Shown here in pieces: positions 5,522 to 10,143 of a DNA stretch of 10,143 nucleotides. Source of the stretch: Candidatus Delongbacteria bacterium (GTDB lineage: Bacteria > JAGOEH01); NCBI GenBank assembly GCA_017997825.1, contig JAGOEH010000107.1:1-10143 (forward strand). The letters are read 5' to 3'. Position 1 is the first letter of the stretch. Each line of letters opens with the position of its first letter. The notes below the pieces were generated by a model. That model saw nothing but the letters and a program-made list of their open reading frames with translations, was not told where the DNA came from and made no database searches. The translations under genes were made by a program, and so were the position numbers.

Positions 5522-6721
5522 ATGATCGAGGAAATAACATCTCTTAAAGATGATAAAATTCAGCTTGCTAAAAGTTTAGGATCAGTCAAGGAACGCAGGG
5601 TAAAGCATAAATTCCTGATTGAGGGATCAGAAGCCATCGAATGGGCAGTTTCGGTCGGTATAACTATCGATTTCGTTCTGATGGCTAAATCGATCAAGGT
5701 TCCAGATACCCGATTGTCATTGTTGGACTCTTACCGAGTCAGCGATGGATTATTGAAAAAAGTCACTGATACCAAATACCTGATTCCGGTTGTTGCGGTT
5801 GGAAATAGAAAACCTTCGATTCCTTTACCTGATTTTCTGGTTGTTCTGGATAACATTAAGGATTTTGGGAATATCGGTACGATTGTCAGAACATGCCATG
5901 CTTTTGGAATTCGAACCGTTTTAAGTTCCTCTAGTGAATCGGATATTTTTCAAGCAAAAACCATCGATGCCTCGCGAGGAAAGGTTTTTTCCACCGATTA
6001 TCGGCCATTTCCCAGTCCATCGGAAACCATCGCTTTTTTAAGAAAACATGATTTCCGGCTGGTAACCACTAGTCCTTATGGTAGTGAAATTCAATCCTTG
6101 GTTTCCTTAAAGGATCATCCTTTGGCTCTGGTCGTTGGCAATGAAACCGAGGGCGTTTCAAAAGAATTCTTTGAACAATCGGATGTCATAATTCAAATTC
6201 CGATGTATCACGGAATGGAAAGCCTAAATGTAGGAGTCGCTGCCGGAATCAGTATTTATGAACTTAAATTGAAACAGGTGTTAGGTATGATAGAAAAAAA
6301 GATCAAATCGACATTAGGTAGAGAAATCAATGTTACGGCTATGCTGATCCAGGAAGTTCTCGATCTGGAATTGAAAAAGGTTTCGGATCTGTCAAGTAAA
6401 CAACTCGTTTTTATGATGGTTTTAAAATGCGATGGAACCATGCGCCTGCTGGATGCTCAGAAACAATTCGGAATTCCGGATTTGGAGACGAAGTCCTTTT
6501 TCAACCCACTCATGAGTAAGGGGTTTATCCAGCATAACTCATCCGGTGATCTTCTGATAAATGAATCAGGTATTGAAACCATCGGAAAACTTTGGACCAT
6601 CATTGATAATGCCGAAGAGATGATTCTGGGTGAGTTTACCGATACGGAAAGACAGGAATTGAAAAGATTGATCGGAAAATTAATGACTCAGTGTGTTGAT
6701 ATTATTAATCGAAACAAATAA
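5522..6721 (+). CDS. SpoU/TrmH-family rRNA 2'-O-methyltransferase fused to MarR-like winged helix
   Basis: This 399-residue protein has two parts. Residues 1-255 form a complete SpoU/TrmH (SPOUT) methyltransferase. An N-terminal substrate-binding region (about 12-95, LAKSLGSVKERRVKHKFLIEG) is followed by the trefoil-knot motifs: motif 1 NIGTIVRTCHAFGIRTV (117-133; N117, R123), motif 2 LALVVGNETEGVS (201-213; N207, E210) and motif 3 IPMYHGMESLNVGVAAGI (226-243; E233, S234, N236). Such enzymes use S-adenosylmethionine to methylate a ribose 2'-OH in rRNA or tRNA. Some members, such as TsnR and AviRb, give resistance to ribosome-targeting antibiotics. Residues 265-399 resemble a MarR-family winged helix: helices with M-R-L-L-D-A-Q-K-Q-F-G (307-317), the wing MSKGFIQHNSSGDLLINESG (331-350), then EFTDTERQELKRLIGKL (371-387), which matches the dimerising C-terminal helix. 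Ordinary TrmH proteins end near residue 250. Start ATG 5522 follows AAAGGA (5506-5511) at 10 bases. Composition is more AT-rich than the MATE gene. The native target and whether the fusion binds DNA are unknown. Confidence 0.9.
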   Translation: MIEEITSLKDDKIQLAKSLGSVKERRVKHKFLIEGSEAIEWAVSVGITIDFVLMAKSIKVPDTRLSLLDSYRVSDGLLKKVTDTKYLIPVVAVGNRKPSIPLPDFLVVLDNIKDFGNIGTIVRTCHAFGIRTVLSSSSESDIFQAKTIDASRGKVFSTDYRPFPSPSETIAFLRKHDFRLVTTSPYGSEIQSLVSLKDHPLALVVGNETEGVSKEFFEQSDVIIQIPMYHGMESLNVGVAAGISIYELKLKQVLGMIEKKIKSTLGREINVTAMLIQEVLDLELKKVSDLSSKQLVFMMVLKCDGTMRLLDAQKQFGIPDLETKSFFNPLMSKGFIQHNSSGDLLINESGIETIGKLWTIIDNAEEMILGEFTDTERQELKRLIGKLMTQCVDIINRNK

Positions 6722-6748
6722 AGTTGTGCCGATTTTTACTGATCATAA

Positions 6749-6754
6749 AAGGAG
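6749..6754 (+). promoter_or_regulatory. ribosome binding site deciding DUF3795 start
   Basis: AAGGAG at 6749-6754 stands 8 bases before ATG 6763. It rules in that start over an in-frame TTG at 6724 that has no binding site and would lie directly on the end of the preceding gene. Confidence 0.75.
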
Positions 6755-6762
6755 TGAAAATT

Positions 6763-7209
6763 ATGGATTATGAAAAGATCAAAGTTGTTTTGGCCCCATG
6801 TGGTTTGAACTGCTCCAAGTGTATGGCGTTTGATGAGGGTGATATCAAAACCCATAGCCGTGGCTTGAAAGAGGCTCTTGGAAATTTTGACAACTATGCC
6901 AAACGGTTCTCCGGTTTCTGGCCGGTGTTTGCTCATTATCCGGAATTCAAGCAGGTGCTTGAGCAGTTTACCCTGGGTAGTTGCCGAGGATGCCGAAGCG
7001 GGGACTGCAAGTATCCCAATTGCGGGGTAGCCGCTTGTTACAAGGAAAAACAAGTGGATTTCTGTTTCCAGTGCGATGAATTTCCCTGTGATAAATCCAA
7101 TCTCGATGATAATCTGAAGGAGCGGTGGATCAAAATGAATATGAGAATGAAGGAGATCGGGGTGGAGGCCTATTACCGGGAAATCCAGAATACCCCAAGA
7201 TATCTCTGA
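6763..7209 (+). CDS. DUF3795 cysteine-rich protein
   Basis: This 148-residue cytosolic-looking protein has 11 cysteines. LAPCGLNCSKC (10-20; C13, C17, C20) is the usual DUF3795 opening. A middle cluster follows, SCRGCRSGDCKYPNCGVAAC (73-92; C74, C77, C82, C87, C92), and then the hallmark CFQCDEFPC (101-109; C101, C104, C109). The spacing suits zinc or iron-sulfur ligation, but the biochemical role of this family is not established. No signal peptide or membrane segment is seen. Start is fixed at ATG 6763 by a strong ribosome binding site (6749-6754), 41 bp after the methyltransferase stop. The next gene begins 53 bp after its stop, so co-transcription with both neighbours is plausible. Confidence 0.85.
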   Translation: MDYEKIKVVLAPCGLNCSKCMAFDEGDIKTHSRGLKEALGNFDNYAKRFSGFWPVFAHYPEFKQVLEQFTLGSCRGCRSGDCKYPNCGVAACYKEKQVDFCFQCDEFPCDKSNLDDNLKERWIKMNMRMKEIGVEAYYREIQNTPRYL

Positions 7210-7220
7210 TTTTGAGATAT
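7200..7220 (+). other. hairpin enclosing the DUF3795 stop codon
   Basis: ATATCTC (7200-7206) and GAGATAT (7214-7220) are exact reverse complements, with a 7-base loop TGATTTT holding the stop codon TGA (7207-7209). G7199-T7221 could add a wobble pair. The stem is AT-rich and is followed by TCCTCC rather than a T-tract, so it is not an intrinsic terminator. It may mark mRNA processing or stability, or be incidental. Confidence 0.3.
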
Positions 7221-7249
7221 TCCTCCACCATGATGCCAAACCTTAACGC

Positions 7250-7253
7250 GGAG
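7250..7253 (+). promoter_or_regulatory. ribosome binding site for the NTF2-like lipoprotein
   Basis: GGAG at 7250-7253 lies 9 bases before ATG 7263 and supports this start over the upstream ATG at 7125, which is inside the DUF3795 gene, and over the downstream ATG 7296. The 7263 start also gives the cleanest lipoprotein signal peptide. Confidence 0.6.
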
Positions 7254-7262
7254 TTAATCCTT

Positions 7263-7808
7263 ATGAATAAAGGCTTGAGGCGATTCTATGGATTGATGGG
7301 CAGCCTTCAGAAGCGGCATTTGTTTCTGATGTTTGTAATACTGATGATGGGCGTTCCGGTAGTGTTGGCGGGCTGCAGGAGTGAAAATTATAAAATTGAT
7401 CTGGAAGCAGAAAAAAAAGAGGTGGAAAAGGTCATCCATATCAGCATCGGCTGGGCTAAAAATAAGGATCTCGCCGGATTGTACCAGGTGATCGCCAATG
7501 ATACCGGATATCTTGAAGTTGATCCTGATGACAGGATTGTAAGAGGATTTCATGATTTTAAAAAGGCCGAGGATTTCTGGATGAGCCCGGATTTCAAGGC
7601 CATCCGGTATGAGATCCGGGATTTGGTTATTCGGTTCTCAAAGCAGGGTGATATTGCCTGGTTCTTCTGTTTACTGGATGACATCAATCAATGGAAAGGG
7701 CACCCGGCCAACTGGGAGAATACCCGATGGACCGGGGTTCTGGAGAAACAAAACGGACAATGGGTGATTGTTCAAATGCATTTTTCCTTTGCTTTCAAAG
7801 AAAAATGA
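7263..7808 (+). CDS. NTF2/SnoaL-like lipoprotein
   Basis: This 181-residue protein has a positively charged N-terminus (K3, R6, R7, K17, R18), a hydrophobic stretch (about 19-35) and lipobox L-A-G-C with Cys38, so it should be an exported lipoprotein. The mature domain begins with a long helix (46-66) and ends in two strands: DIAWFFCLLDDINQWKG (130-146), then NWENTRWTGVLEKQNGQWVI (150-169) followed by VQMHFSF. This helix-plus-curved-sheet ending, with RWTGVLEK and W-V-I-V-Q-M-H-F-S-F, is typical of the nuclear-transport-factor-2-like (SnoaL_3) superfamily. Such domains form a cone-shaped pocket and serve as binding proteins or varied enzymes; no catalytic assignment can be made here. The start at 7263 is favoured by its ribosome binding site. 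Downstream is a 157-bp region with a strong inverted repeat, then the C-GCAxxG-C-C gene. Confidence 0.82.
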   Translation: MNKGLRRFYGLMGSLQKRHLFLMFVILMMGVPVVLAGCRSENYKIDLEAEKKEVEKVIHISIGWAKNKDLAGLYQVIANDTGYLEVDPDDRIVRGFHDFKKAEDFWMSPDFKAIRYEIRDLVIRFSKQGDIAWFFCLLDDINQWKGHPANWENTRWTGVLEKQNGQWVIVQMHFSFAFKEK

Positions 7809-7833
7809 AAAAGTTAAACCTGATGAATCATAT

Positions 7834-7915
7834 AGGAATGAGTTCCTTTGGGAGGATGGATAGTTTCGGTTGGAGGGTGAATTTAAAGGAACTCAGATCG
7901 GGAACTGTTATTCCT
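7834..7915 (+). repeat. long nested inverted repeat before the C-GCAxxG-C-C gene
   Basis: TGAGTTCCTTT (7839-7849) is an exact 11-base reverse complement of AAAGGAACTCA (7885-7895). In RNA, three further G-U pairs (7850-7852 with 7882-7884) would extend it to 14 pairs. The immediately flanking AGGAA (7834-7838) can also pair with TTCCT (7911-7915). There is no T-tract after it. It lies 70 bases before ATG 7966 and inside a 40-codon frame (7805-7927) that starts on the ATGA overlap with the preceding gene. It could be an operator or an RNA leader element. Confidence 0.4.
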
Positions 7916-7965
7916 CTCAGACGATAGAACATAAGCATTGCAGCTGCAAATGAAAGGAATATAAA

Positions 7966-8394
7966 ATGGACGAGCGCACAATCCGTGAGATGGTGGTGAA
8001 GAACTATGAACAGGGATTTCATTGTGCCGAATCGATCTTAAACACGATCTGTGAGCTGAATTCCAAAGATCCTGCTCCTTTTACCCGGGTGGTGTCGGGC
8101 TTGCGGGGCGGGGTGGGAAAATGCCGGCAGGATATCTGTGGCGCACTTTCGGGCGGTGCAGTCGTGTTGGGTGTGTTGTATGGTCGGGATCAGGGCGGGG
8201 AGAACATTGATCGAATGGTGGAAATGACGGCCGAATTCAGACAGCGGTTTATCCGGGAATTCACCACCACCGTCTGCCAAAAGGTGATCGAAAACTGGCA
8301 GGCACGTCCGGAATACCAAAGTTGTCGTGATGTAACGGCTAAAGCGTCACAAATTCTTCAAAATCTGATCGAAGAAAACTATATTAAGTCATAA
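7966..8394 (+). CDS. C-GCAxxG-C-C family protein
   Basis: This is a 142-residue, probably cytosolic protein. It carries the cysteine pattern that names this family: GFHCAESIL (17-25; C20), then GLRGGVGKCRQDICGALSGG (45-64; C53, C58 with C-G-A-L-x-G), and two downstream cysteines C104 and C120. C29 is an extra. The N-terminal half resembles the split/oxidoreductase-associated redox-like small proteins common in anaerobes and often located next to metal or redox genes. The molecular function is not established; metal or redox cofactor binding by the cysteines is inference. Length is normal for the family. Start ATG 7966 has AAGGA at 7954-7958 with 7-base spacing. It shares the neighbourhood with another Cys-rich protein (DUF3795). 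Confidence 0.88.
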   Translation: MDERTIREMVVKNYEQGFHCAESILNTICELNSKDPAPFTRVVSGLRGGVGKCRQDICGALSGGAVVLGVLYGRDQGGENIDRMVEMTAEFRQRFIREFTTTVCQKVIENWQARPEYQSCRDVTAKASQILQNLIEENYIKS

Positions 8395-8504
8395 TTTCAG
8401 TTTAAGGATCAGGGGCCTGAAACGACAAGATCTTTAAATTTATCGGTAGATGAGCGGCTAAGTGTTGGAATGATTGTGATCGATATGATGGAAGAAGGGA
8501 TAAT
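8395..8504 (+). other. intergenic region before the glycosidase gene
   Basis: In this 110-bp gap, TTTCAG (8395-8400) and CTGAAA (8417-8422) are reverse complements, and TCAGG (8409-8413) can pair with CCTGA only across a 2-base loop. No T-tract follows. No convincing promoter was found; an AT-rich patch (8431-8442) could hold a -10. The only clear site is AAGGGA at 8495-8500, the probable ribosome binding site of the next gene. Confidence 0.4.
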
Positions 8505-10143
8505 ATGACAATGGTGATGAAGCGATGGAAATGGCCCGTAGAAACCCTTTCCGGACTAATGACGATAATCGCGCGGCTGGGATGGCTAATGGGAGTGCTG
8601 GGATGGCATGGGATTGTCCAGGCTGAAATAGTGGTTGGGTTGCAATCGACACCTGGAGGACCTCAGATTATGGTGAACGGCACTGCTGTTCAGCCGCGCA
8701 TGTTTTGGGGTTCGATCGCCTTCGGTTCCGTTCCGGTCGAAGACCAGTGGGAGGAAAAATCATTCGATTTTATTCCGTTTTTTGACGTTTCGGCCACCCT
8801 TCATTTCCGTTTCGGTCAGACCTCCGGGGAGATTCAGCTGAAAGATGTGCGAATTATCGAAGTTGCTACCGGGAAAGATATGATTCCGGCCAATAGTTTC
8901 AGCACCTCCCAAGGATTTTCTTCATTCTGGAATATTTTTCCCCCGGATGCCCGCAATACAGTTGGCCAGGTTGAGATCCGGGATTCCGGTCTGCACGTCA
9001 CTCTGACCGATCCGCCTGCCGGCACCGCCTGGCCGGATTTTCACTTATGGAGCGATCTGGTAACCTTAAAACCCCAGGTCTGTTATCGGTGTATATTCCA
9101 AGTTAAAGCCGCACCGAATCGATCGGTGACTTCTACCGTGTACCATGTTGGCCCCGGCTGGACTCCCATCGGAGGGTTTCCGAGTCCATTTTTAAAGGAA
9201 GTGGCGTTAGCCCGGGATGTAGGTGTCCATTTTATCACTTTCAGTGTGCCGAATTGCTGGGTGGAACCGGGGAAAACAACGGATTGGCGGCCTCTGGATA
9301 TGGTCTGCCGGCGGATTCTGACTGTGGATCCAGATGCTCTGTTGGTGCCCAGAGTTGGTGTGGATGCTCCGAGCTGGTGGCTGGCTCGTTATCCGGAAGA
9401 CGCGATGGTATATGAGGGAGACAGCACCGGGAGCAAGGCCTCGATCTCCAGTCGGCAGTATAGGGCTGATGCCGCCGCCTATCTGGAATTGCTGTGCCGC
9501 CACCTGTGTGAGACCTTTCCTGATAATCTGGCTGGTATTCATCCGTGCGGCCAGAATACCGGGGAATGGTTTTATGAGGGGACCTGGACTGCCCGCTTGA
9601 GCGGCTATGATTCGGCTACCCAGCAAGCTTGGCGGGAGTATCAGGCAGAAACCGCGGTTGTGCCGAGTCCCGACGAACGGCGAACCTCATCGCACGGGCT
9701 ACTGATGGATCCGGAACGATATTCGGTTCAAATTCGATTTAACCGGTTTCTGCAGGATGAGATGGCCGATTTCATTCTGGAGCTGGCGGCTGCAGCCCGG
9801 CGAGGGACCGATGGAAAGAAGCTGGTCATCCTGTTTTATGGATACCACTATGAATTCAGCACAGCTACGAAAAGCCCGGCGGTCAGCGGGCACTATGCCC
9901 TCTCTCGAATCCTCCAATCCGATGATGTGGACATTGTGTGTAGTCCCATTTCCTATTACGACCGCCAGTTATCAGGCACCGGGTCACTGATGAGTTCGGT
10001 GGAAAGCGTGACGAGCGCCGGCAAACTTTGGCTCAATGAGGACGATACCCGGACCTATCTGAATACCAACATGGTGGATCATGCCAAATACGGGGGGCTG
10101 GCGACCCGGAACGAGACACAGTCGGTGCTGCTGCGCAATACCG
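8505..10143 (+). CDS. secreted glycoside-hydrolase-like (GH-A/GH42-type) protein, 3' truncated
   Basis: The frame is open from ATG 8505 to the right edge (546 full codons plus one base), so the C-terminus is missing. Residues 1-40 form a long signal peptide (hydrophobic core about 15-33, cleavage near A40). Residues 41-215 look like a beta-rich carbohydrate-binding or accessory domain without a named match. From about 221 (GGFPSPFLKEVALARDVGVH) a TIM-barrel-like catalytic domain begins. It has VGVDAPSWWLARYPED (284-299), GIHPCGQNTGEWFYEG (344-359) and GKLWLNEDDTRTYL (506-519). E354 in N-T-G-E-W is the likely acid/base and E512 in the LWLNEDDTR strand the likely nucleophile, as in clan GH-A beta-galactosidase-like enzymes. 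The assignment rests on motif layout, so the substrate is unknown. ATG 8505 has AAGGGA at 8495-8500, 4 bases upstream; ATG 8511 is an alternative with better spacing. The gene is GC-rich (row 9001-9060 about 63%). Confidence 0.7.
   Translation, partial: MTMVMKRWKWPVETLSGLMTIIARLGWLMGVLGWHGIVQAEIVVGLQSTPGGPQIMVNGTAVQPRMFWGSIAFGSVPVEDQWEEKSFDFIPFFDVSATLHFRFGQTSGEIQLKDVRIIEVATGKDMIPANSFSTSQGFSSFWNIFPPDARNTVGQVEIRDSGLHVTLTDPPAGTAWPDFHLWSDLVTLKPQVCYRCIFQVKAAPNRSVTSTVYHVGPGWTPIGGFPSPFLKEVALARDVGVHFITFSVPNCWVEPGKTTDWRPLDMVCRRILTVDPDALLVPRVGVDAPSWWLARYPEDAMVYEGDSTGSKASISSRQYRADAAAYLELLCRHLCETFPDNLAGIHPCGQNTGEWFYEGTWTARLSGYDSATQQAWREYQAETAVVPSPDERRTSSHGLLMDPERYSVQIRFNRFLQDEMADFILELAAAARRGTDGKKLVILFYGYHYEFSTATKSPAVSGHYALSRILQSDDVDIVCSPISYYDRQLSGTGSLMSSVESVTSAGKLWLNEDDTRTYLNTNMVDHAKYGGLATRNETQSVLLRNT

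Noticed and set aside
6736-7239. 167-codon open frame on the - strand opposite the DUF3795 gene
   Set aside because: The + strand encodes a clear cysteine-motif protein with a good ribosome binding site. The - frame has no recognisable domain.
8395-8422. TTTCAG...CTGAAA inverted repeat after the C-GCAxxG-C-C gene as a terminator
   Set aside because: The stem is only 6 base pairs around a 16-base loop and has no T-tract.
1-10143. CRISPR arrays, tRNA/rRNA genes, IS elements or phage genes
   Set aside because: No regularly spaced repeats, transposase, integrase or structural RNA signatures were seen by eye in either strand.

Overview
The window comes from a diderm (Gram-negative type) bacterium. 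Three genes encode Sec-exported lipoproteins (two with a clear LAGC lipobox, one atypical) and one encodes an outer-membrane-barrel-like protein ending in Phe. All genes lie on the + strand, most with an obvious AGGAG-type ribosome binding site. The gene families present (a DUF4932-like protein, DUF3089, an S41 peptidase, DUF3795, C-GCAxxG-C-C and a planctomycete/FCB-style GH-A glycosidase) suggest an uncultured anaerobe of the FCB or PVC groups. That placement is inference; there is no rRNA, tRNA or phylogenetic marker here. Base composition is uneven: hand-counted 60-base rows range from about 35% GC (1081-1140) to about 63% GC (5341-5400 and 9001-9060).

Layout. (1) 2-2681: a left-truncated protein with an HExxH motif resembling DUF4932, a small outer-membrane-barrel-like protein, and an S41 peptidase predicted to be a lipoprotein. 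Gaps are 69 and 13 bp, so this is probably one envelope operon. (2) 2682-2948: an intergenic region with a good sigma70-type promoter and a nested inverted repeat that would fold in the leader RNA. It precedes a DUF3089 alpha/beta-hydrolase lipoprotein (2949-3968). (3) 4095-5423: a MATE-family efflux transporter. (4) 5522-6721: a SpoU/TrmH-family rRNA 2'-O-methyltransferase fused to a C-terminal MarR-like winged helix, the most unusual gene here. (5) 6763-8394: a DUF3795 cysteine-rich protein, an NTF2/SnoaL-like lipoprotein and a C-GCAxxG-C-C protein. Hairpin-capable repeats sit at the DUF3795 stop codon and before the last gene. (6) 8505-10143: a secreted glycoside-hydrolase-like protein that runs off the right edge.

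How they may work together. The first three genes look like cell-envelope proteolysis or surface functions. The MATE pump and the methyltransferase-MarR fusion are neighbours and could both concern tolerance to small molecules such as ribosome-targeting drugs, but only adjacency suggests this. The two Cys-rich proteins with the lipoprotein between them form a small cluster of unclear, possibly redox or metal-related, role. I see no CRISPR array, phage, IS element, tRNA or rRNA, and no unequivocal defence system.
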